Assembly (NCBI GenBank): GCA_021737145.1
Contig: JAIPEN010000011.1
Location: forward strand, 1-64,000
Source: Desulfarculaceae bacterium
GTDB lineage: Bacteria > Desulfobacterota > Desulfarculia > Desulfarculales > Desulfarculaceae
Length of the DNA: 64,000 bases
Reading direction: 5' to 3'
Shown here: one piece after another, positions 41,620 through 48,902 of the stretch
Position numbering within the stretch: position 1 is the stretch's first letter
How the letters are laid out: every line of letters begins with the position of its first letter
Program-made: the position numbers and the translations under genes
The notes under the pieces: generated by a model
The model's input: only the letters and a program-made list of their open reading frames with translations
Databases searched by the model: none
What the model was told of the DNA's origin: nothing

Positions 41620-42840
41620 ATGGCCTTTAGCACGGAAACTTGGGTACAGGCCGCGGCCTTCTTGGGGGCCGGATTCGCGGTGGGCTTCGGCGCCATCGGC
41701 GCCGCCCTGGGCGAGGGCTACGCCGCGGGCAACGCCTCCCGGGCGATCGGCAAGAACCCCGCCATGAGCGGGCCCATCCTCAAGAACATGCTCATCGGCC
41801 AGGCGGTGGCCGAAAGCGCGGGCATCTTCGCCCTGGTCATCGCCATGCTCCTGGCCTTCCTCAATGTCGAGGGCGCCCCCATGATCGAGGCCTGGGCCCT
41901 GCTGGGCTCCGGGCTGGCCATGGGCCTGAGCGCCATCGGCTCCGGGGCCGGCGGCGGCTTCCCGGCGGCGGAAGCCTGCCTGGGCATCGCCGACAACCCC
42001 CCCACCCAGGGGGCCCTGACCACCAACATGCTCATCGGCTCGGCGGTCAGCCAGACCCCGGCCATCTTCGGCATGGTGGTGGCCTTCATGCTCATGTTCA
42101 TCGACTGGTCCAGCCAGCCCCTGTGGCCCGGCTGGGCGGCGGTGTTGGGCGCGGGCCTCTCGGTGGGCCTGGCGGCCATCGGCTCGGGCGTGGGCTCGGG
42201 CATGCCCGCCGGCAGCGCCACCGCGGGCATGGCCCGCCAGCCCGGCGCGGCCACGGCCATCCGCACCAACATGCTCATCGGCTCGGCGGTCAGCCAGACC
42301 CCGGCCATCTTCGGCATGGTGGTGGCCTTCATGCTCATGTTCGTGGACTGGTCGAGCGCTCCGCCCTGGCCCACCTGGGCCGCCCTTTTGGGCGCCGGGC
42401 TCTCCACCGGCCTGAGCGCCATCGGCCCGGGCATCGGCAACGGCTTCACCGCCCAGGAGGCCTCCATGGGCATCGCGCGGGTGCCGGAGTCCTCGGGCCC
42501 GGTGACCACCACCATGCTCATCGGCCAGACGGTGGCCCAGTCCACGGTCATCTACGGTTTCTTGGTCAGCCTGATCCTGCTGTTCATCCCCCGCGAGGCG
42601 TCCGAGGCCATGGTGGCCTGGGTGGCTCCCCTGTCCGCCGGCATCTGCATGGGCTTCGGCGGCATCGGCCCGGGGGTGGGCGAGGGTCTGGCCGCGGCCT
42701 ATACGGTCAACCGCATCGCGCGCAACGCGGAGGGAGTCAGCGTGCTCCTTACCCGGGTGATGCTGGTGGGCCAGGCGGTCAGCGAGTCCACGGGAATCTA
42801 CTCGCTCATCGTCGCATTGTTGCTTTTGTTTGTGATTTAA
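41620..42840 (+). CDS. F0 ATP synthase c subunit with five fused hairpins
   Basis: 406 residues = five c-type hairpins (about 1-84, 85-165, 166-246, 247-327, 328-406), ten membrane helices. The helix-2 ion site (VxES in sodium-type c subunits) reads V63-A-E65-S66 in hairpin 1 and V387-S-E389-S390 in hairpin 5, but Q145, Q226 and Q307 replace Glu in hairpins 2-4. The helix-1 site is E32, G112, S193, N274 and E355. So only two of five hairpins can carry an ion by this motif. Multi-hairpin c subunits resemble V-type rotor proteins and the two-hairpin subunit of Acetobacterium woodii. A complete monomeric c gene follows at once. Confidence 0.93.
   Translation: MAFSTETWVQAAAFLGAGFAVGFGAIGAALGEGYAAGNASRAIGKNPAMSGPILKNMLIGQAVAESAGIFALVIAMLLAFLNVEGAPMIEAWALLGSGLAMGLSAIGSGAGGGFPAAEACLGIADNPPTQGALTTNMLIGSAVSQTPAIFGMVVAFMLMFIDWSSQPLWPGWAAVLGAGLSVGLAAIGSGVGSGMPAGSATAGMARQPGAATAIRTNMLIGSAVSQTPAIFGMVVAFMLMFVDWSSAPPWPTWAALLGAGLSTGLSAIGPGIGNGFTAQEASMGIARVPESSGPVTTTMLIGQTVAQSTVIYGFLVSLILLFIPREASEAMVAWVAPLSAGICMGFGGIGPGVGEGLAAAYTVNRIARNAEGVSVLLTRVMLVGQAVSESTGIYSLIVALLLLFVI
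42021..42342 (+). repeat. 79-bp exact direct repeat inside the five-hairpin c gene
   Basis: Bases 42021-42099 and 42264-42342 are identical over 79 positions, 243 bp (81 codons, one hairpin) apart. They encode the TNMLIGSAVSQTPAIFGMVV region of hairpins 2 and 3, including the Gln that replaces the ion-binding Glu. This indicates recent duplication or ongoing gene conversion. Confidence 0.9.
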
Positions 42841-42894
42841 ACACTCGGGCCCCCAAGGGCCCCTGGGATTTGTTCATCATTGGAGGAATAGGAA

Positions 42895-43143
42895 ATGGCC
42901 ATTGAAGGCGCGGATCTGGTGAGAGCGGCAGCCTTGATGGGTGCTGGCCTGGCCATGGGCCTGGGCGCCATCGGCCCCGGAGTGGGCGAGGGTTTCGCGG
43001 CGGGCAAGGCCTGCGAGGCCATCGGCCGCAACCCCAAGGAAGCGGGCCTTCTGACCCGCACCATGCTGGTAGGTCAGGCAGTGTCCGAGTCCACCGGCAT
43101 CTACTCCCTGGTGGTGGCGCTGCTGTTGATCTTCGTGGTCTAG
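42895..43143 (+). CDS. atpE: F0 ATP synthase c subunit (single hairpin, sodium-type)
   Basis: 82 residues, two helices. Position 32 ([13 protein letters not shown]) is Glu and helix 2 has V63, E65, S66 ([12 protein letters not shown]). The numbering is the same as in the sodium-binding c subunit of Ilyobacter tartaricus (Q32, V63, E65, S66), except that Q32 is E32, giving two carboxylates as in N-type ATPases. Sodium coupling is therefore likely but not proven. GGAGG lies well upstream of the ATG. It should co-assemble with the five-hairpin protein. Confidence 0.95.
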   Translation: MAIEGADLVRAAALMGAGLAMGLGAIGPGVGEGFAAGKACEAIGRNPKEAGLLTRTMLVGQAVSESTGIYSLVVALLLIFVV

Positions 43144-43159
43144 GCCGGAGGTCGGGCCC

Positions 43160-43588
43160 ATGATCAGTATCAACGCCACGCTGCTGGTGCAGATCGTCAA
43201 TCTGCTGGTGCTTATCTTTATCCTTAACAAGATAATGTATAAGCCGCTGGCAAAGATGATCAACGAGCGCTCGGCCACCATCAAGGGCGGCATCGCCGAG
43301 GCGGTGGCCCTTAAGGACAAGGCGGCCGAGAACCAGACCCAGTACCAGCGGCAGCTAGGCCAAGGCCGTCAACAGGTGCGCGACCGCCTGGAACAGGTGC
43401 GCCGCCAGGCCGAGGACGAGGCTCGCCAAATCGTCGACAAGGCCCAGGCTCAGGCCCGGACCGAATCGGACAAGCTGGTGGCCGAAATCCAGGGCCAGAT
43501 GGCCCAGGCTCAAGGCGAGATACGCGCCCAAGCCGAGGAAGTGGCCAGAACCATGGCCAGCCGCGTGCTGGGCAGGGAGGTCTCGTGA
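43160..43588 (+). CDS. F0 ATP synthase subunit b' (peripheral stalk)
   Basis: 142 residues. One N-terminal helix (INATLLVQIVNLLVLIFILNKIMYKPL), then a long coiled coil rich in Gln, Arg, Glu and Ala. FILNKIMYKPLAKMINER is the family motif. Its stop overlaps the GTG start of the second b subunit by four bases. Paired b'/b genes are common in delta-proteobacterial relatives. Confidence 0.9.
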   Translation: MISINATLLVQIVNLLVLIFILNKIMYKPLAKMINERSATIKGGIAEAVALKDKAAENQTQYQRQLGQGRQQVRDRLEQVRRQAEDEARQIVDKAQAQARTESDKLVAEIQGQMAQAQGEIRAQAEEVARTMASRVLGREVS

Positions 43589-44166
43589 AAGCCATCCATC
43601 TGACAGCCCTGGCACTGTTGGCGGCGCTGTTGCTGGCCGCCGGGCCTGCCCTGGCCGCCGAAGCGGCCGCGGAGCCGGCCTGGAGGGTCTATTGGAACTG
43701 GGGCTGGAAAATACTCAACTTCCTGGTCCTGGCCTTCCTGATCGTCAAAATGGCCAAGAAGCCCCTCAAGGACTTCTTCACCAGCCAAAAGGCCCAGGTG
43801 GCCGCCGAGCTGGAGGAGATGAACAAGGTCAAGGCCGCGGCCGAGGCCGAGCTCAAGGCCATCGAGGAGCGGACCGCCGGACTGGCCGCCGAGCTGGAGG
43901 AGTTCGAAAACATCATGGCCATGAGCGCCGAGCGCGAGCGCAAGCGCCTGCTGGAAGAGGCCGCCTCCGAGTCGGAGATGGTGGTGGAGCGGGCCAAGCT
44001 GCAGGCCGAGATGAACCTGGCCGAGGCCAAGCGCGACCTGGCCAAGGAGATCGTGGGCCTGGCCGCGGAGCTGGCCGAGGAGAAGCTCAAGGAGGCGGTG
44101 CAGACCGCCGACCAGACCCGCCTGCTCGACGAGTTCACCGCCAACGCCCACGCAGCCAAGAGCTAA
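43585..44166 (+). CDS. atpF: F0 ATP synthase subunit b (peripheral stalk)
   Basis: 193 residues from GTG at 43585. Residues 1-25 look like a cleavable signal peptide (LTALALLAALLLAAGPALA), then the real membrane helix (WGWKILNFLVLAFLIVKMAKKPLKDFF) and a coiled coil of about 120 residues. Ends with a delta-binding-like tail. No atpH or F1 genes follow, so F1 is encoded elsewhere. Confidence 0.9.
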   Translation: MKAIHLTALALLAALLLAAGPALAAEAAAEPAWRVYWNWGWKILNFLVLAFLIVKMAKKPLKDFFTSQKAQVAAELEEMNKVKAAAEAELKAIEERTAGLAAELEEFENIMAMSAERERKRLLEEAASESEMVVERAKLQAEMNLAEAKRDLAKEIVGLAAELAEEKLKEAVQTADQTRLLDEFTANAHAAKS

Positions 44167-44169
44167 GCC

Positions 44170-44778
44170 ATGGCCATCATCACCATTAGCAAGGAGTTCG
44201 CCTCCGGGGGCCAAATTCTGGCCCAGCGGCTGGCCGAGGAACTTGGCTACCGCCTGGTGGGGCGCAAGGTGCTGGCCGAGCTGGCCGCGCGCCTGGACCT
44301 CTCCGAGGGCGAGGCCGAGCTGCTCAGGCGGGGCGAGGACAACAGCCTGTTCAAGATGCTCGACGAGGTGTTTTTGCACACCGTCCGGCGCATCGCCCAA
44401 AAGCCGGAGTCGGCCCTGGACGACCACGCCTACTTCAAGGCGGTCAAGGAACTGATCCAGGGCGTGGCCGACCAAGGCGACGCGGTCATCGTGGGCTGGG
44501 GCGGACAATACCTCCTGGCCGGCCAGCCGGAAACCCATCACCTCCGGGTGGTGGCCCCTCTGGAGGAGCGGGCCCGCCGTTGCGCCTCCCTGGACCGTTG
44601 CGACTCGCGCGACGCCCAGAGCGAGTGCGAGCGCCAGGACCGCATCAGCTCCAGCTACATCAAGCACTACTTCAAGCGCGCCTGGGACGATGCCACGGCC
44701 TACAAGCTGGTGCTCAACGCCGGGGCTCTGGATTTCGAGTTCGACAAGGCCTTGGGGATCCTCAAGGCCGCCCTGTAG
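44170..44778 (+). CDS. Cytidylate kinase-like family protein
   Basis: 202 residues. ITISKEFASGGQILAQRLAEELGY is the modified P-loop start of the PF13189 (cytidylate kinase-like) family; LVGRKVLAELAARLDLSE, VGWGGQYLLAG and the late RISSSYIKHYFKRAWDDATAYKLVLNAG are conserved family regions. True substrate unknown. Begins three bases after atpF, probably read from the atp promoter. Confidence 0.85.
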   Translation: MAIITISKEFASGGQILAQRLAEELGYRLVGRKVLAELAARLDLSEGEAELLRRGEDNSLFKMLDEVFLHTVRRIAQKPESALDDHAYFKAVKELIQGVADQGDAVIVGWGGQYLLAGQPETHHLRVVAPLEERARRCASLDRCDSRDAQSECERQDRISSSYIKHYFKRAWDDATAYKLVLNAGALDFEFDKALGILKAAL

Positions 44779-44802
44779 CCCGGCCCATTTCCCGATTTAA
44801 AC

Positions 44803-44831
44803 AGGGGTCTTCCCATGCGGGAGGCCCCTTT
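44803..44831 (+). terminator. Terminator-like hairpin after the kinase gene
   Basis: AGGGGTCTTCCC (44803-44814) pairs with GGGAGGCCCCT (44819-44829) with one mismatch, then TTTGCG. The T-run is short. It separates the atp unit from the sirC-hemA unit. Confidence 0.5.
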
Positions 44832-44917
44832 GCGTTGCCCTCCACGGCCGGGCGCGGCTTTTCCCCGCGCCCATCTGGTGTTATGCTTGCTTGGACACCC
44901 TGTTGGGGAGGAGCCTT

Positions 44918-45613
44918 TTGACCTTTTATCCCGCCTTGCTCGATCTCAAGGACCGCCTGGTGCTGCTGGTGGGCGGCGGGCGCGTGGCCTCGCGCAAGCT
45001 GGCCTCGCTGCTGGCCGCCGGAGCCCGGGTGCGCCTGGTTTCCCCGGAGCTGGCCCCCGAGACCCGGGAGCTGACCGGGGACCCCAAGGTGGAGCTTTTT
45101 TCGCGCGGCTTCGAGCCCGCCGACCTGGAGGGGGCCTGGCTGGTGGTCTGCGCCACCAGCGACGAGGCGCTCAACCGGGCGGTGGCCGCCGCCGGCGAGC
45201 AGGCCGGGGTTTTCGTAAACGTGGTGGACGTGCCGCCCTTGTGCTCGTTCATCGTGCCGGCGGTGGTGCGCCGGGGCGAGCTGACCGTGGCGGTGAGCAC
45301 CGGCGGGGCCTCGCCCGCCGCGGCCCGCCGCCTGCGCCAAAGGCTCGACGATGAGTTCGGGCCCGAGTGGGGCCCCTATTTGGCCGTGCTGCGGGCCGCC
45401 CGCGCCCGGCTCACCGCCCTGGGCCGCCCGGCGGCCGAGAACCGGCCGGTGTTCTACCAGCTGGTGGACTCGGAGCTGTTCGAGCGGGTGGCCGCATCCG
45501 ACGCGGCCGGGGTGGAGGCGGTGCTGGCCCGGGAGCTGGGGCCCGGCTTCTCCCTGGCCGAGCTGGGCCTGTCCGCCGGCGACCTGGCCCCGGAAGGGAG
45601 GCCGCCCAAGTGA
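44918..45613 (+). CDS. sirC: Precorrin-2 dehydrogenase / sirohydrochlorin ferrochelatase-like protein
   Basis: About 231 residues. N-terminal Rossmann fold VLLVGGGRVASRKLASLLAAGARVRLVSPEL, then DLEGAWLVVCATSDEALNRAVA and VDVPPLCSFIVPAVVRRGELTVAVSTGGASPAAARRLRQRL, the CysG-N/Met8 signature. Makes siroheme precursors (needed by sulfite reductase and heme d1/alternative heme routes). TTG at 44918 is chosen because GGGGAGGAG sits five bases upstream. Its stop overlaps the GTG of the next gene. Confidence 0.88.
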   Translation: MTFYPALLDLKDRLVLLVGGGRVASRKLASLLAAGARVRLVSPELAPETRELTGDPKVELFSRGFEPADLEGAWLVVCATSDEALNRAVAAAGEQAGVFVNVVDVPPLCSFIVPAVVRRGELTVAVSTGGASPAAARRLRQRLDDEFGPEWGPYLAVLRAARARLTALGRPAAENRPVFYQLVDSELFERVAASDAAGVEAVLARELGPGFSLAELGLSAGDLAPEGRPPK

Positions 45614-46455
45614 GCACCGTTTTGCATTGGGCCACCCTCATCGCCTACGTGGCGGGGGGCCTGGTCTCCATCGCCTATCTGGGCAAGCAGCGCGCGGGCC
45701 TCTACCGCATGGGGCTGGCCGTGCTCTGGGTGGGTTTCGGCCTGCACAGCGCGGCCCTGGCCGCGGCCTGGGCCCAGGACGGCATGCTGCCCGCGGCCAA
45801 CCTGCGCCAATCCCTGGACCTGTTCTCCTGGGCCATCATGGGCGCGGCCCTGGTGGTCAACCTGCGCCTGGACCTGAAGATCATGGGCGCGGTGGCCGGG
45901 CCGCTCTGCGCCCTGATGCTCCTGGCCGCCTCGGTGCTGCCCAAGGTGCAGGGAGTCACCAGCCCGGCCTTCAAGAGCCTGTGGATCGTGGCCCACGTGC
46001 TGGCCATCATGGCCGGCTACGGCCTGCTGGCCCTCACCTTTTTGGGCGGGGTGCTCTATCTTCTCCAGGACCACGCCCTCCGGGCCAAGAAGCTGGGCCC
46101 GGTTTTCCAACGCCTGCCCAGCCTGGGCCGCCTGGACTCGCTTAGCCACACCAGCCTGGTGGCCGGCTTTCTGCTCATGACCATCGGCCTTATCACCGGT
46201 GCGGTCTATGCCCAGATGACCCTGGGCTCCTACTGGCGCTGGGATCCCAAGGAGGTCTGGGCCCTGATCACCTGGCTGCTCTACGCCGCCCTGCTGCACA
46301 CCCGCCTGGTGCAGGGATGGCGGGGCCGCCGGGGCGCCTGGCTGGCTTTGGCCGCCTTCGCGGTGCTGGTGTTCACCTTCCTGGGCGCGGGCCTGTTGTT
46401 CCCCGGCTACCACAGCTTCGCCTCCCTGGCCGGCTTCGGAGGGGCCACCCCGTGA
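45610..46455 (+). CDS. CcsA/HemX-type cytochrome c assembly membrane protein
   Basis: 281 residues, eight hydrophobic helices. The heme-handling WWD-like motif is GSYWRWDPKEVWALITWLLYA near residue 205; flanking His residues (AHVLAIMAGYGLLAL and AALLHTRL) are candidate heme ligands. The location between sirC and hemA matches HemX, proposed to modulate HemA. GTG at 45610 overlaps the sirC stop (GTGA), and its own stop overlaps the hemA GTG. A longer upstream frame overlaps sirC and is unlikely. Confidence 0.87.
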   Translation: MSTVLHWATLIAYVAGGLVSIAYLGKQRAGLYRMGLAVLWVGFGLHSAALAAAWAQDGMLPAANLRQSLDLFSWAIMGAALVVNLRLDLKIMGAVAGPLCALMLLAASVLPKVQGVTSPAFKSLWIVAHVLAIMAGYGLLALTFLGGVLYLLQDHALRAKKLGPVFQRLPSLGRLDSLSHTSLVAGFLLMTIGLITGAVYAQMTLGSYWRWDPKEVWALITWLLYAALLHTRLVQGWRGRRGAWLALAAFAVLVFTFLGAGLLFPGYHSFASLAGFGGATP

Positions 46456-47735
46456 AGCTTGTCCTGGTGGGCCTGAGCCACAAAACCGCGCCCCTGGCCG
46501 TGCGCGAGTGTCTGGCCCCGCCGCCCGAGGCGGTGGGCGGGGAGCTGGAACGCTGCGCGGCCCTGCCCGGGGTGCGCGAGGCCTTTTTGGTCTCCACCTG
46601 CAACCGGGTGGAGGCCCTGGCCGTGCTGGACGACCAGGCCGACCCCGGCGTGGTTACCGGCTGGCTGGCCGCCGACCGGGGAGTGGGCCCCGATCAGATC
46701 GAGCCCCATCTCTACGCCCACCAGGACCTGGACGCGGTGCGCCATCTCTACCGGGTGGCCTCCAGCCTGGATTCGCTGGTGGTGGGCGAGCCCCAGATTT
46801 TGGGGCAGATCAAGGAGGCCTACCGCGCGGCCACCGAGGCCGGCACCAGCCGCGCGGTGCTCAACCGCCTGCTGCACAAGACCTTCCAGGTGGCCAAACG
46901 GGTGCGCTCGGAGACCAACATCGGCGGGGCGGCGGTGTCCATCTCCTTCGCGGCGGTGGAGCTGGCCAAGAAGATTTTCGACTCCCTGGAGGGCCTCACC
47001 GCCATGGTGGTGGGGGCCGGGGAGATGGCCGAGCTGGCCCTGGAGCACCTGGTGGGCCAGGGGGTGAGCCGGGTGCTGGTGGCCAATCGCACCCTGGACA
47101 GGGCGGTGGAGCTGGCCCGGCCCTTTGGCGGCGAGGCCCTGGAGCTGGGGGAGCTGCCCCGGGTGCTGGGCTCGGTGGACATCGTGATCACCTCCACCGG
47201 AGCCATGCTGCCGGTGATCAGCCTGGAGATGGCCCGCCAGGCCCTCAAGAAACGGCGGGGCCGCCCCCTGTTTTTCATCGACATCGCGGTGCCCCGCGAC
47301 GTGGCCCAGGAGGTTGGGGAGCTGGACGGCTGCTATCTCTACGACATCGACGACCTGAGCTCGGTGGTGGAGGCGGGCAAGGCCTCCCGGGCCGAGGCCG
47401 CCGAGGAGGCCGAGCGCATCGTGGCCGAGGAGGTGGTCAAGTTCATGGCCTGGCTCAAGGGCCTGGAGGCGGTGCCCACCATCAGCGCCCTGAGCGTCAA
47501 GGCCGAGCATATACGCACCGCAGAGCTCAACCGCACCCTCAAGGACCTGGGCATCAGCGACCCGGAGCAGGCCGCCGCCCTGGACCGCCTGACCCAGGCC
47601 CTGGTCAAGAAGCTGATCCACGACCCCATCATGTTCGTCAAGCACGCCAGCCACGACAAGAGCGACGACACCCGGCGGGAGCAGCTCGCCCTGGTCAGGC
47701 GCATCTTCAATATCGAGGAAAACGGACAGGACTAG
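46452..47735 (+). CDS. hemA: Glutamyl-tRNA reductase
   Basis: First committed step of C5 tetrapyrrole synthesis. 427 residues from GTG at 46452. Signatures: VGLSHKTAPLAVRE, catalytic Cys in VSTCNRVEALA, SLVVGEPQILGQIKEAY, the NADPH domain MVVGAGEMAELALEHL with VANRTLDRA, and the dimerisation tail ending VRRIFNIEENG. Terminal gene of the sirC-ccsA-hemA unit with 4-nt overlaps throughout. Confidence 0.95.
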   Translation: MKLVLVGLSHKTAPLAVRECLAPPPEAVGGELERCAALPGVREAFLVSTCNRVEALAVLDDQADPGVVTGWLAADRGVGPDQIEPHLYAHQDLDAVRHLYRVASSLDSLVVGEPQILGQIKEAYRAATEAGTSRAVLNRLLHKTFQVAKRVRSETNIGGAAVSISFAAVELAKKIFDSLEGLTAMVVGAGEMAELALEHLVGQGVSRVLVANRTLDRAVELARPFGGEALELGELPRVLGSVDIVITSTGAMLPVISLEMARQALKKRRGRPLFFIDIAVPRDVAQEVGELDGCYLYDIDDLSSVVEAGKASRAEAAEEAERIVAEEVVKFMAWLKGLEAVPTISALSVKAEHIRTAELNRTLKDLGISDPEQAAALDRLTQALVKKLIHDPIMFVKHASHDKSDDTRREQLALVRRIFNIEENGQD

Positions 47736-48238
47736 CGGCTGGCTTCGCCACTGTGCCCGAGGTGGGCGGTTGGCCGGAAATCTTCTGGATCAGTGTGGGC
47801 CGGGTAGAGCGCAACGAAACCCGACAATCCCCTTTTCCGGGTGGCCCCGACAGCTTGCTGTCGGGGTTGCCTCGCTCTGGCGGGGCAACAAGAGGTCAGG
47901 CAGGCGGCTCGGTTCGGCGAGGCAACGTCATTTGAACGCGGCCATCCCTTGCCAAGCAGAGATTGCTTCGCTCCGCTCGCAACGACACCCTTGTTGTTCA
48001 CGGATTCCTTTCCCTGCTGCCCCCGAGAGCTTGCCTCTCGGGGCCGCGCCAGCGGCGCGGCAAGAAACTCTTGCCCTTGGCCGCCGCATGACAATTTCAG
48101 GGAAGATCGCCACGGCACGGCGGGAGAGCCCGCCTTGCTTCGACAACTCTCCCAGCCGCCGCGCCTCGCGATGACCGTCTATTTCTGAAAAGAGGCAGAG
48201 GCGGAAGATAGTCTGGTTCCCCTACCGTAATCCCCGCC
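47736..48238. other. 503-bp gene-free region with mosaic of short repeats
   Basis: No frame with a ribosome site is visible. Elements in order: a left-end fragment of the dispersed repeat (CTGGCTTCGCCA, 47739-47750); a GGGTAGAGCGC/CGAAACCC element (47795-47825); hairpin CCCCGACAG-CTTG-CTGTCGGGG (47845-47866) followed by TTGCCTCGC/GGCGGGGCAA; GATTGCTTCGCTCCGCTCGC (47961-47980) continuing AACGAC; a second composite unit CCCCGAGAG-CTTGC-CTCTCGGGG (48021-48043) plus CCGCGCC-AGC-GGCGCGG (48044-48060). Such mosaics are typical of slow-decay intergenic repeat nests. Confidence 0.6.
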
Positions 48239-48712
48239 TTATTCCTGGGGCTCCTCCGGCATCTCGCAGGGCTCGGCCTTGCCTCCGCTGCCCTTGCCCC
48301 GCTGCAGGGCGTCGGCCAGGCAGATCAGGGTCATGACCAAGAGCACCGACTTGATGGCGTAGTTGGACACGAACACCCCCAGGAAACGGGGGCCGATCAT
48401 CTCGGGGGACAGGCCGGCGAAGGCCCCTTCGTAGTTGAAGTAGGCCATGGACCAGGACAGGGACAGGATAAAGCCGGTGAGGGTGGCCAGCAGGAGGCGG
48501 AACACGTGGGGCGCGGTGCGGCGCTCCTCGGCCCGGGCCTGACGGTGGCGGACAGTGAAATAGGGGATCACCAGGCACAGGGCCAGACCCAGGTACATGG
48601 CATAGAGGTGCATGGGGAAGCTGCAGAACAACAGCAGGTCGCTGGCCAGCAGCAGGGACAGGGCCAGCAGGGACAGCTTGCCCAGCCAAAGGAACTTCAG
48701 CTTGAACTCCAT
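48239..48712 (-). CDS. Four-helix inner-membrane protein of unknown function
   Basis: 157 residues from ATG at 48712 (MEFKLKFLW), preceded by GGGAG. Hydrophobic segments: LGKLSLLALSLLLASDLLLFCSF, LYAMYLGLALCLVIPYF, FRLLLATLTGFILSLSWSMAYF and SVLLVMTLICLADAL. A polar tail follows (KGSGGKAEPCEMPEEPQE). No family recognised. An upstream extension to 48802 lacks a ribosome site. Confidence 0.7.
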   Translation of the reverse strand: MEFKLKFLWLGKLSLLALSLLLASDLLLFCSFPMHLYAMYLGLALCLVIPYFTVRHRQARAEERRTAPHVFRLLLATLTGFILSLSWSMAYFNYEGAFAGLSPEMIGPRFLGVFVSNYAIKSVLLVMTLICLADALQRGKGSGGKAEPCEMPEEPQE

Positions 48713-48902
48713 GCTCGTCTCCCGGACGGCTTCGCTTGGGTTTGAGGCCCCATTATAGTCCAGGGGCGGCCGGGGTTGAAGGGCCATCTTAGTGACAAGC
48801 AAAAAGACTGACCGGCATAGCTTGAAGCCGGGGCCTGGGAGGCTTAGATTTAGTAAATAGGTTATTCATCACCCGGCTTCCCGCCGGACCTGGGAGAGTT
48901 AA

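Noticed and set aside
47930-48180. Possible CRISPR or tRNA in the gap after hemA
   Set aside because: Repeats differ in sequence and spacing and form separate hairpins; no cloverleaf or regular repeat-spacer pattern is present. No CRISPR array, tRNA or rRNA was found elsewhere either.
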